A program made the position numbers and the translations under genes. Positions 18,953-27,857 of a stretch of DNA of 64,000 bases are shown here, piece after piece. Origin of the DNA: Paraburkholderia sp. PGU19 (lineage in GTDB: Bacteria > Pseudomonadota > Gammaproteobacteria > Burkholderiales > Burkholderiaceae). The DNA is taken from contig NZ_AP023179.1 in the NCBI RefSeq assembly GCF_013426915.1, positions 2,790,001 to 2,854,000 on the forward strand, given 5' to 3'. Below the pieces are notes generated by a model. The model had not been told where the DNA came from. It worked only from the letters and a program-made list of their open reading frames with translations, and did not search any database. Position 1 is the stretch's first letter. The number at the start of each line of letters is the position of its first letter.

Positions 18953-20113
18953 ATGAAGCAACCCATCGAATCCGCCGGCGCGCTGCGCATCGCGCTCGTA
19001 TGCAACACCGCGTTTGCGATCCACACATACCGGCAAGGGCTGATACGAACGCTCGTCGCGCGCGGCGTCGAAGTGACGGTGATCGCTCCGCGTGACCGCA
19101 CCACCGCTCTGCTCGAACAGATGGGCTGCCGCTGCATCGAGTTCCACGTCGCGTCGAAAGGCACGAATCCGCGCGACGATCTGCGCACGATGTGGTCGCT
19201 GTACCGGCTGTATCGCGCGATCCGTCCGCATATTGTGTTTCACTACACGATCAAACCGAACATCTATGGCTCGATTGCGGCGAAACTGGCAGGCGTCGAT
19301 TCGGTTGCCGTGACGACGGGCCTCGGTTATGTTTTTATCCAGAAGAGCCGCGCCGCGCAAATCGCCAAGCTGATGTACCGCTTTGCATTCCGTTTTCCGC
19401 GCGAAATATGGTTCTTGAATAAGGACGATGAAGCAGCGTTTCGCGACCAGAATCTGCTCGCGCATCCCGGGCGGGCGCGGCTGCTGCACGGCGAAGGCGT
19501 CGACCTCGAACAGTTTTTCTTCACGCCTCGCCCAAGGCGTGAAAATAACCATCAGACATTTTCTTTTGTATTAATCGGCCGCCTGTTGTGGGATAAAGGC
19601 GTGAGCGAATATGTCGAAGCAGCGCGACAGCTGCGCGCGAAGTATCCGCATGCGCACTTCCAGTTGCTCGGGCCCGTCGGCGTCGACAATCCGAGCGCGA
19701 TTTCGCAGGCCGAAGTTGACGCGTGGGTGCGCGAAGGCGTGATCGACTATCTGGGTGAGGCGCATGACGTGCGTCCGCTGATCGCCGCCGCCGATTGCGT
19801 CGTACTGCCCTCGTATCGCGAAGGCGTGCCCCGCACGCTAATGGAAGCGTCAGCGATGGGACGGCCCATCGTCGCCACCAACGTGCCGGGCTGCCGCGAA
19901 GTCGTCACGGACGGTGTCAACGGCTTGTTATGCGAGGCGCGTAATGTTGGCAGTCTTGCTACGAAGCTGGCGCAGATGCTCGACATGAGCGACGACGAGC
20001 GTCGCGCGATGGGCAAGCGCGGCCGCGAGAAGGTCGCACAGGAATTTGACGAACGCGGTGTCATAGAACGGTATAAAGGCCTGATTCAGCAATTGACAGG
20101 CATATCACTCTAA
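18953..20113 (+). CDS. Family 4 glycosyltransferase
   Basis: The protein has 386 residues and a GT-B fold. The N-terminal domain begins IALVCNTAFAIHTYRQGLI; the mid region HYTIKPNIYGSIAAKLAG resembles CapM/PglA-type enzymes. The C-terminal domain has FVLIGRLLWDKGVSEYV and the E-x7-E site SYREGVPRTLMEASAMG. It probably transfers a retained-configuration hexose or HexNAc onto a lipid-linked acceptor. It follows the GT2 by 30 bases and precedes galE by 12, so the four genes form one operon. Specificity is unknown. Confidence 0.88.
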   Translation: MKQPIESAGALRIALVCNTAFAIHTYRQGLIRTLVARGVEVTVIAPRDRTTALLEQMGCRCIEFHVASKGTNPRDDLRTMWSLYRLYRAIRPHIVFHYTIKPNIYGSIAAKLAGVDSVAVTTGLGYVFIQKSRAAQIAKLMYRFAFRFPREIWFLNKDDEAAFRDQNLLAHPGRARLLHGEGVDLEQFFFTPRPRRENNHQTFSFVLIGRLLWDKGVSEYVEAARQLRAKYPHAHFQLLGPVGVDNPSAISQAEVDAWVREGVIDYLGEAHDVRPLIAAADCVVLPSYREGVPRTLMEASAMGRPIVATNVPGCREVVTDGVNGLLCEARNVGSLATKLAQMLDMSDDERRAMGKRGREKVAQEFDERGVIERYKGLIQQLTGISL

Positions 20114-20125
20114 AGGGAGCTCAGC

Positions 20126-21148
20126 ATGACCACGAAGGGCACGATTCTGGTAACGGGCGGTGCAGGCTTTATCGGTTCGCACACGTGCGTGGAACTGCTC
20201 AACAGCGACTACGACGTGGTCGTGATCGACAATCTCGTGAACAGCAAGCGTGAATCGATCGCGCGCGTCGAGAAGATCACGGGCAAGAAGGTCGCGTTCT
20301 ACGAAGCGGACGTGCGCGACGAAGCCATCCTCAACACGATCTTCGACAAGCATCCCATTACGGGCGCGATTCACTTCGCGGCGCTGAAGGCGGTGGGCGA
20401 ATCGGTGGCAAAACCGCTCGAGTACTACCGCAACAACATGGACGGCCTGCTCGTGCTGCTCGACGTGATGCGCGCGCGCAATGTGAAGCAGTTCGTGTTC
20501 AGCTCGTCGGCAACCGTGTATGGCGTGCCTAAGAACTCGCCGATCGATGAAACGTTCCCGCTCTCGGCTACGAATCCGTATGGCCAGAGCAAGCTGATCG
20601 CCGAGCAGATCTTGCGCGATCTCGAAGTGTCCGATCCGTCGTGGCGCATCGCGACGCTGCGCTACTTCAATCCCGTCGGCGCGCACGAAAGCGGTCTGAT
20701 CGGCGAAGATCCGGGTGGCGTGCCGAACAATCTGATGCCGTATGTCGCGCAGGTCGCCGTCGGCAAGCTCGAAAGACTGCGCGTGTTCGGCGGCGATTAC
20801 GACACGTCGGACGGCACGGGCGTGCGCGACTACATTCACGTCGTCGATCTGGCACGTGGGCATATTGCGGCGCTCGACGCGCTCGTTAAGCGCGATGCGA
20901 GCTTCGTCGTCAATCTTGGCACGGGCCAGGGCTATAGCGTGCTCGAGGTCGTGAAGGCGTTCGAGAAGGCCTCGGGCAAGCCCGTGCCGTATGAGATCGT
21001 CGCGCGGCGCCCCGGCGATGTCGCGCAATGCTTCGCCAACCCTGCGAAGGCGCTCGACGTGATCGGCTGGCAAGCGCAATACGGCATCGAGCGCATGTGC
21101 GCGGACCACTGGCGCTGGCAGGCGCAGAATCCGCGCGGCTTCGAATGA
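20126..21148 (+). CDS. galE: UDP-glucose 4-epimerase
   Basis: The protein has 340 residues and is a short-chain dehydrogenase-like NAD enzyme interconverting UDP-glucose and UDP-galactose. The NAD motif GGAGFIG is at 11-17, the catalytic Ser region SSSATVYG at about 126-133, and the YxxxK pair YGQSK has Tyr152 and Lys156. The family signatures FNPVGAHESG and DYIHVVDLA follow. The ribosome binding site AAGGGAG precedes ATG 20126. As last gene of the flippase operon it likely supplies UDP-Gal (or UDP-GalNAc) to the two upstream glycosyltransferases. Confidence 0.95.
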   Translation: MTTKGTILVTGGAGFIGSHTCVELLNSDYDVVVIDNLVNSKRESIARVEKITGKKVAFYEADVRDEAILNTIFDKHPITGAIHFAALKAVGESVAKPLEYYRNNMDGLLVLLDVMRARNVKQFVFSSSATVYGVPKNSPIDETFPLSATNPYGQSKLIAEQILRDLEVSDPSWRIATLRYFNPVGAHESGLIGEDPGGVPNNLMPYVAQVAVGKLERLRVFGGDYDTSDGTGVRDYIHVVDLARGHIAALDALVKRDASFVVNLGTGQGYSVLEVVKAFEKASGKPVPYEIVARRPGDVAQCFANPAKALDVIGWQAQYGIERMCADHWRWQAQNPRGFE

Positions 21149-21519
21149 TGCACAGGCCGCATGGCACGCGGAAGGCGTTGCCGCATCCTGTGATGGCTGA
21201 TGACTCGCAGCTGTACCTGCTACGCCGTCCAGCGACAAGCAGTTAACTGGACCCACAAAAAGCGCTGAATGTCCGGCCATGCGGGACCGGAAGTTGTCCG
21301 GCACGCGAGCATCGTGTCGGCCCCGGTCCCTTCACAACGTCTCTGGCCAAGGATCTGCACGCACGGCAGGCTGCACACGCGTCATCAACTACGCGTTGAA
21401 TGTGTGGGAGCTCATGCAAGAATCGCGAATTCCGAAGGGGATGGACCGCTTTCCACGTTGAAAACCGGAACTCGGGTGATCTGATCGCAAGAATAACGAT
21501 ATGGCGATCGCGGGTCCAT
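21149..21519. other. Intergenic between galE and a convergent gene
   Basis: Frames here have no recognisable content. No clear rho-independent terminator after galE was found. Confidence 0.4.
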
Positions 21520-21963
21520 TCAGGCAAGTCTTTCGTGCAGCCAGACAAGCCACCAACGCCACATGGGCACCTGATAATAAAGCTGGGTGGTCGTCACTGA
21601 CATACAGGTGGCGATCTCGACATATTTCCCTGCCACCATCCCGAACCGTGATTTCGGAACTTCGTCCTCTTCCCATTGGCACCACCAGCTTTTCGTATCG
21701 CTCACAGCACAGAAGGGAAAGCGCTGCGGTTCACCTGGATCGTCGACCCTCCAGTACGACACTGAGTGCTGATCGGCCAGAACCCTGTAGGTCATGGGGA
21801 CATCGGTCTTTTCGTTGCCGGGGCAAACGCCGCTGACCGGCTTGCCATCACAAGACAACATGTAGACGGTCACTTCATTTCCATACGGCAACAAGGACGC
21901 TGACCCGTCGGGAACAAGTCCAATGCCTGAGGCGATCACGATAGAACCAACAAGTCGATTCAT
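21520..21963 (-). CDS. Hypothetical exported protein
   Basis: The protein has 147 residues from ATG 21963, with a GGAGG about ten bases upstream; 20 more codons are open before it. The N-terminus MNRLVGSIVIASGIGLVPDG looks like a signal peptide. The body has several Cys and aromatic residues (VYMLSCDGKPVSGVCPG, FCAVSDTKSWWCQWEEDE), suggesting a disulfide-bonded periplasmic or secreted protein. The family was not recognised. It lies between galE and beta-helix copy 2. Confidence 0.5.
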   Translation of the reverse strand: MNRLVGSIVIASGIGLVPDGSASLLPYGNEVTVYMLSCDGKPVSGVCPGNEKTDVPMTYRVLADQHSVSYWRVDDPGEPQRFPFCAVSDTKSWWCQWEEDEVPKSRFGMVAGKYVEIATCMSVTTTQLYYQVPMWRWWLVWLHERLA

Positions 21964-22518
21964 TATGTAGACGCCTCCGTCAGGCTGCGCGGCATCGAAC
22001 AGTCCACCCCAGTCGCCCACCACGTATTGAAGGGCATCGTAGCATTGCGCGGCGACCGCAAAAACGGGTGAATGTGAGGAACCGCACGCTCAAGGTTAAA
22101 GAAGCATTGCGCGAAGGTCGGGGGCGGATTAGATCACTGCGGTACCAGGCTGCGCGGCGCACGCCCCGTTGCGCATGCGGCGGCTTCGGCGTGGACAATC
22201 AGGGCGCGAGTGCCGTGGTGATTCCGTAATCACGCCAGGCGCCGCGACCGTCTTGCCTGAAACGGTAAAAAGTACATTTCCGGAGATGTGTCGCGCCGGC
22301 TGAAGGGACTGAAAACAACTCGCCGCTCAAGTTCTTTGACGAGCTTTCCACATAGAGGCGATGCGAAAAGTGAACAAAGGGAAACGGGCCGAATGCAGAC
22401 GATTGTGGGAGCCAGTATCGGGCCTGCGTTTCGGGGCGTGGCACCGCCCTTCGCCTGCGCCCGAACGTCCCAGGCCCACTGATGCAGGGAACTGCCCGTG
22501 AAACCTGGGCACTGCACG
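21964..22518. other. Region without a recognisable gene
   Basis: Short frames on both strands, none with a family motif or good start. It lies between the exported protein and the terminator of beta-helix copy 2. Confidence 0.4.
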
Positions 22519-22558
22519 CAAAAACACCCCAACGCCGGACCAGTGTCCAACGTTGGGG
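22519..22558 (-). terminator. Rho-independent terminator of beta-helix copy 2
   Basis: Read on the minus strand, CCCCAACG (22558-22551) pairs with CGTTGGGG (22534-22527), followed by TGTTTTT. It is 60 bases past the stop codon of the beta-helix gene and is the expected end of that transcript. Confidence 0.7.
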
Positions 22559-22617
22559 TGCAGTTCTAGCCCCGCCCGCCCTGCGTGGGTCCGCGGGCGC
22601 GAGCCACTACGAACTGA

Positions 22618-23825
22618 TTACTTCGTAACCGTGCATCCCGAGACGCAGGTATTGTTCGAATACTGCGCCGCTTTGATGCCCCAGGACGTGCCGATGATGG
22701 TACGGCTCCCAATATTGGCGCCACGGAAACCCTGTGCGTTGCTCGTGCCCGACACCGTGTTGTTACGCACGATGTTGGTGGAATAGTTAGCGCTTGCCGC
22801 CACACCGCCCGTGAGCATCACCGACGCAGTCATGTCAGGTGCGCCATAGCCATATACAGCCTTGATCGTGTTGTACTCGATCACGTTGCCGCCAGTAGCC
22901 TGGCTGGTGTTGTCGTTCTCGATGCCCACTGCGCAGTCGGTCACCGTGTTGTGGCCGATGTAGCCGTTGGTGTGAGCAACGAACACTGGACCGTAGTAGC
23001 CACAGCTTGCAAACGTGTTGTACATGATCTTGTCGCCGCTGCCGCCATTGGTCGCAGCGTAGGTCTGGAACATCGACTGGCCGAAGAACTGCTTGAAGCT
23101 GTTGCCCGCCAGGAAGAAGTTGCTGACCGGACCGGTCGTTTCAACGGGAATGTCCCAATGCCGGTTGTCATTGCCGTAGTACTGCGGGGCTGCCGTGTTT
23201 GCGCCCACGAAGTTGCACTCAACGATACTGTCGTTCGTGTAGGCGTTTGTATAGTCGCCGATGACGAACATCTGCATGTTGTAGCCGGTGGTCCGCTTGA
23301 GGATGGTACCCTGGCACTGGATGTGTCGGTTGCTCACGCGCACATTGAGCGTGCCATTGATCACGCAGGTACCGGCAGGGACCAGCACATCGCCCGCATT
23401 GATCGCCTTCTGGAACGCAGCCGTATCATCGGTCGAGCCATTGCACTTTGCGCCATAGGTGATCGGGTTCACCGGATTCACCAGTGCCGGCGGCGTGTAT
23501 TGGGTAGCCGACGACGTGGTCGTGGTGGACTTCACATAGCACGCCTTGATGTAACCAGCAGCGGGATCAGCCATCGCGCTGTTGTCACACGGCACGCTGC
23601 TGCTGTAGGGCCATTCACTGCGTACATGGCCGATGGCGAGTTCGGAGGCCATGCACCATAGAGCACGCTTTGCGTGCCCGAGAAACTGCAGGTGCCGTGT
23701 TCGTCGGCACATTTCGTCCACGTGACGCCGTTGACGGTAACCGAAGCCGGATTGCCCGCTGCATGCGCTGCTGAAAAGAAGGTCAGCGAAAAAAATAGAA
23801 ATAAGAAGTACTTAATTTGTCTCAT
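22618..23825 (-). pseudogene. Pectate-lyase-like beta-helix gene (copy 2), frameshifted
   Basis: It closely matches copy 1 over nearly the whole length, including the signal peptide (KYFLFLFFSLTFFSAAHA), the lectin-like N-terminal domain and the beta-helix (YGAKCNGSTDDTAAFQKAI, IMYNTFASCGYYG). After MYAVNG the frame shifts by one base near 23609: copy 1 reads GGC ACC TAT AGC where copy 2 lacks one base. The first frame then runs on only to 23532, while the beta-helix continues open in the other frame to 22618. The rest of the gene is intact, so a sequencing error or a recent single-base loss are both possible. Confidence 0.75.
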
Positions 23826-24760
23826 TGATTTCGTTCCAATAGATCTGAAACTCTTTACGGATGAAAAGGAAGAACCCATCGAGCACGCTCGACGCTGATG
23901 ATGTGAATATCCGCAGGTCGATACCCCCAGATACTTACGCGCAAGGACCGTCGCATGTTGAGCCAGCCAGGCAGACCCGCCAACCTTATTGAACTCTCAA
24001 CTTAGTAGTCCTCAACGCGTGCACACAAACACCTCCTCGATGAAGTTCCGTTTAGCGAAAAAACCATGGATTGCATCAACCGGATGCAGTGCGGGATCGT
24101 GCAGATCTCCCGTATGTGCTCGACCTTCGTGACGTACCGTTGACCTTGCCAAGCGTCGATGACTCGTCATTCACACGTCCGGCAAAAAAGACAGACGCAT
24201 CAGGTTGTGCACATCGGCGACCCGAACGTGTAACGCTCCAGAGAGCGACGGCACACACCCGGGCGCACTGCTGACAGACAATCAATCCTCTAATTTGACC
24301 CTTACACTTAGGCATACTAAAAGATTAATTCTGCTTTCTTTTATCTTTCACCTTCGGCTCGCGCGAATGTTCAATCGACGGGGCCGGCATAAGCTCTAGC
24401 TTCTCCCGAAGCTAAGCATCCGCTTAGCCATACGATATCGCCAAGTGCCTGATCGGCCCACACAGCGGTCGAACCGCGTACAAGAGAGCGGCAATGCAGC
24501 ATTTACCGAACCCTTTTGAACTTCTAGGTAAGATTTGCGTGTGGCTTGAAAGAAACCAAAGTATAAACGTTTCATTGTTGAAACGCTGACGGCAATCACG
24601 TCGGTTAAGGACTAACCCGAAGATGATTCGCCAACTTGGTCAATACTCACCTATTCGCTTGGGAAAAATAAGGTTTCCGTTCGCGAGCCCTAGGTGAATT
24701 GGGGAAATCTTTTTTGACAACCTTGAGAGGGACGCTTGACAACTTAAGATTCGGCTTTAG
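23826..24760 (-). promoter_or_regulatory. Long conserved leader of beta-helix copy 2
   Basis: About 930 bases without a gene, related in order and spacing to the region upstream of copy 1. The shared blocks are CAAACACCTC near 24025, TGGATTGCATCA near 24067, CAAGCGTCGATGA near 24149, CTAACCCGAAG near 24613, and two TTGACAAC sites (24714-24721 and 24736-24743), 22 bases apart. The distal TTGACAAC pair is the best preserved element and is a candidate regulator-binding site. Confidence 0.5.
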
Positions 24761-25604
24761 AACGCCTGTTCGCAGACGATCGAACGTTGGTTCCGACCCC
24801 GACTGAAATCAATCGCGCGGACGGAGATTTGGCCCCGCCCCGAAGTCCTCGCCGATGAATAAGTATGTCCATTCACATAGGGGATTATACCGAAAGATCA
24901 GACGAAATCCACCCCTCTGGATACAAGCCTCGCCTCGCGCGGTTCTATCGCTGAGCGCAAACAATGCAACATCCCACCATCGCGCACTCTCGAGAGGTGC
25001 ACGCAGCTTGAACAGGTCGAGCCGGCCACGTGCCAGGGTTGTGATAGATCGACAGCGTAATGAAGAGAGTTCCGTGGCGCGCGGTTCGCTTTGCGAATCG
25101 AGTTGCCCCTCTTTTCCTCGAACAATGCGCACGAGAGTACCGTACGCTTTTTGATCGAGCGCACAGCAAATCGCGTGTCAACGAACAATCGATGTATTTG
25201 CACTCCTTATTTCTTGACCAAAAGCGTATCTTCCGTACCCGCAAAGCGATCTGCGATTGAAACAATGCCGCACTGCTTCGTTTGCTGATGCCGGTATAAG
25301 AGGCAGATGCCGGCGTTCGAGATGGGCTCAGCTATCCGGAACCGGAAAACTCTAAAATTAATTCAAGAGACCTCTTGCGCGCATGATTTCAAAGATAGCC
25401 AGGCTCGGGTATCGAAATTCATGAAATAGAGGAATTCCAGAAAGGATGCCTATTCATCGAAAGAATGCTCGATTCAATGTTGTGTGGGGCAGCGAACATT
25501 GAATATGGAGACTCCGTGACAGATTTATTCAACATCGACCTGCACCAGAGGCCGACGCCCGTTGCAACAGGTAAGTAAGGACGGGGCAACGACGGAAGGG
25601 CATC
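24761..25604. other. Region without a recognisable gene
   Basis: Several overlapping frames on both strands, none matching a family. A 20-codon frame from GTG 25516 to 25578 (FNIDLHQRPTPVATGK) follows a GGAG sequence but cannot be judged. Confidence 0.4.
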
Positions 25605-25796
25605 ATGGCACAACCGCGTGCTGTCGATGACGACACGATCAACCTTGTTCACCCGTTCGAAGGATTGCCCGAGCTCGCCGTTGCAAACATTCATCCTCAT
25701 CTGGACCCGGTCGGAATATGGACCATAGGCCGGGGACATGCGATTTCTCCCGATGGTCGTTTCGTTCGAGGAGACGCCGGTCTGGATCAAGTCTAA
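25605..25796 (+). pseudogene. GH24 (T4-type) lysozyme N-terminal fragment
   Basis: The frame encodes 63 residues with a good ribosome binding site (GGAAGGG, six bases before ATG). The segment NLVHPFEGLPELAVANIHPH followed by LDPVGIWTIGRGHAIS matches the start of T4-lysozyme-like endolysins. The catalytic Glu (FEG), Asp (LDP) and Thr (WTIG) positions are present, with Asp to Thr spaced as in T4 lysozyme but six extra residues between Glu and Asp. The usual remaining 80-100 residues are missing, so this is probably a truncated endolysin. No other phage gene is nearby. Confidence 0.5.
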
Positions 25797-25982
25797 ACAA
25801 TCATCACGTGTTCGTACGTTGCCGGACGGCTGCGGCGGCACTGGGCCGTCAGGACGGTCGCTCTGGCAAACGCTCAGTCCCTGCGATCTATCCAGCAGAA
25901 AGACAATCCGTCCGCGGCGTCCTGATCAGTAATCGCCCATGCTCTATGCGTTGACCGTATCAATGTGACAACGGAGGTGACT

Positions 25983-26252
25983 ATGAACCGGTGCTTTGCA
26001 TGTGACACCCTGGTAGGCATGCCTTCGACAGTCAACCCGCACGCGTCGCTACTGCGGATCCGGGCAGAGGTCGTTGGCCCACCTGAGCACACGGTCACCC
26101 GCTATGTCCAATACTGCTGTAACGTTTGCGGCTCATGGATTCATCAGAACACACTGGACGGTTCTCCAGCGGGTCTCTGGTCGGTCGGCCGTTCAACTCA
26201 AACGGGCGTTGAAAACAACGCATTCCAGATGATGCACCGGCGCGAGCGTTGA
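25983..26252 (+). CDS. Small Cys-rich protein, possible zinc ribbon
   Basis: The protein has 89 residues. A strong GGAGG lies five bases before ATG 25983, so the start is well supported. The sequence has CFACDTLVG near the start and YCCNVCGSWIHQNT in the middle, giving two Cys-x2-Cys knuckles about 40 residues apart, a possible zinc ribbon. There is no signal peptide or membrane segment, so it is probably cytoplasmic. The family was not recognised. It converges with the ATP-grasp gene. Confidence 0.6.
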   Translation: MNRCFACDTLVGMPSTVNPHASLLRIRAEVVGPPEHTVTRYVQYCCNVCGSWIHQNTLDGSPAGLWSVGRSTQTGVENNAFQMMHRRER

Positions 26253-26271
26253 TTACAGTAAGCTCACCGAA

Positions 26272-27417
26272 CTACGGATCGCCCGACGCGTTGCTTCGCC
26301 TCGGGACGGAACACCTCGCTACCTCAACCGAACGATAGCGTCGATAGCGCCTGTCAAGACAGGATCGGGGGGGCGAGCCAGCATGCGGATAGCTCAAGAG
26401 CGACGAATTGCCGGCGGGCATGCCAGCGCATGCGAGAACGCGCGCACCCCATCCGCCATGCTCCGCTATGATGCACGCGATGCTCCAGGCCAGCCATCCC
26501 TCCGTGGCTTTTGCCTTATCCCGAGTAACGGAGTAGTTGGCATTTTGCAGGATACGCCCCCAGTCATAATCGCAGCGATCAGGCGTATAGGGCATCGTCC
26601 CGCCCCCCGGCGTAAATGTCAGCTCCCCGAAAAATATCTGATCGTCACACGAATAGAAATCTACACGCACGTAACCAAGCCCATCGGCCAGCGCCATGGC
26701 TACGCTGCTGAGCTCTTCCCAATTCGGCGGTCTGGGCACTGCGCGTTCGCTGCGCGCGTAGTCGCCCCAGGCCAAGTCAAGTCTGTTCCACCGGGCGTCG
26801 TAGACATCGGCGCGAGGCGTGCCGAAACGATCGGAAATGATGCCCGTGTAAATGACCGGACCGTCTGGACCGCGGCCGAACATGTGCATCTTGTAATCAG
26901 ACGGAACGGTGCCCGCCTGGTCGAGGAGCAGGGTTTCAAAGAAGATCCGGGGTTGAATGCCCTTGTAGTGCTGTTCACGCGCCACCCGATAGTAGTCAAT
27001 GCTCAACCATCTGCCGGCGATCCGACGGAGTTCTTCAAACGATCTTTTCGACTTGTCCCAAACTACTTCAACGAAGTTGGAGCCGTGATTCGCTTTCATC
27101 ACAAACGATGATGGTAGCGAGTCGAAAACGTCTTTCGTAAAAACATCGGGCGCCGCGAGCAACGGAATAAGGTACCTCTCCCCGATGCGTTCCCTTACGT
27201 ATTCGCGGACCCTCAACTTGTCGGCCAGGCTGCTCCAGCGCGGATCCGGTTGCAGGCATCGCATCAGGATCATTTCGTTGAACGCCTTCGGACGCTTCAT
27301 GTTCGGAAACCGCCCGATTCTTCGACGATGTGAAAAGGCCAGATACAGGTCATCGGGCATAAGCGACGCTGCGCCTTTGAGAACCCGACGCGTGCTTTTG
27401 AAAAAGAGGTTGTTCAT
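26272..27417 (-). CDS. TupA-like ATP-grasp protein
   Basis: The protein has 381 residues. The body matches the TupA-like ATP-grasp family found in polysaccharide loci: KRPKAFNEMILMRCLQPDPR, DKLRVREYVRERIGERYLIP, FVMKANHGSNFVEVVWDKS (nucleotide-binding strand), DYKMHMFGRGPDGPVIYTG and VRVDFYSCDDQIFFGELTFT (metal and ATP site). Such proteins may ligate amino-acid or peptide groups to sugars. Family members normally end soon after the YDWGRIL motif, but here about 95 further residues of low-complexity composition follow, suggesting loss of the native stop. It is divergent from the GT4 at 27858. Confidence 0.75.
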   Translation of the reverse strand: MNNLFFKSTRRVLKGAASLMPDDLYLAFSHRRRIGRFPNMKRPKAFNEMILMRCLQPDPRWSSLADKLRVREYVRERIGERYLIPLLAAPDVFTKDVFDSLPSSFVMKANHGSNFVEVVWDKSKRSFEELRRIAGRWLSIDYYRVAREQHYKGIQPRIFFETLLLDQAGTVPSDYKMHMFGRGPDGPVIYTGIISDRFGTPRADVYDARWNRLDLAWGDYARSERAVPRPPNWEELSSVAMALADGLGYVRVDFYSCDDQIFFGELTFTPGGGTMPYTPDRCDYDWGRILQNANYSVTRDKAKATEGWLAWSIACIIAEHGGWGARVLACAGMPAGNSSLLSYPHAGSPPRSCLDRRYRRYRSVEVARCSVPRRSNASGDP

Positions 27418-27857
27418 GGCTTCATGTCTCCCCTATGCGTCAACTGTTTTCCCGGGCAACAGAAAATCCCGGATGTCTCCACCAGCACTTCGCCTGCATA
27501 TTGTTCAGCGCAGCAAACGCCCCGAACACAAGACCAGATTTTCTGCTCAACGCTTCATGGCCTGGTGCCATGTCGGGGCAGCGCACCGGCCTGCTTTTTG
27601 GAAATTCGATGTCGAACAGGTTACACGACACTCTTTCCGACCAATCTTCCTATGTGTTGCCAGTGGCGAAAATAACCGAGATTCTGGCGCAGAACGACAC
27701 GCGCCCAAATGTAAAAGAAGGGGGCGGCGTCCGCAGATATCCGCGGAAGCCGGGAGTTATTCCGCTGTCTTTCGAGGCTGCAAGCCTGATGATCTCGTCC
27801 CGCGCCTTGAAGCGCAGCAGCGGAATGCGATATAGGGCACCGGGTGAGATCGACTCT
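27418..27857. other. Divergent intergenic region
   Basis: It separates the ATP-grasp gene (minus) from a GT4 gene (plus). The plus frame is open through most of it, but its translation (141 residues before the GT4 start) resembles nothing, so I treat it as promoter-bearing non-coding DNA. Confidence 0.45.

Noticed and set aside
18098..19552. Open frame of 484 codons antisense to the GT2 and GT4 genes
   Set aside because: Composition is shadow-like (His/Arg/Ala-rich), it spans two real genes, and there is no start context.
20105..21304. Open frame of 399 codons antisense to galE
   Set aside because: It mirrors the galE codon pattern and has no family resemblance.
27435..27857. 141-residue N-terminal extension of the GT4
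   Set aside because: The translation is unlike any glycosyltransferase and the family start lies at 27858.
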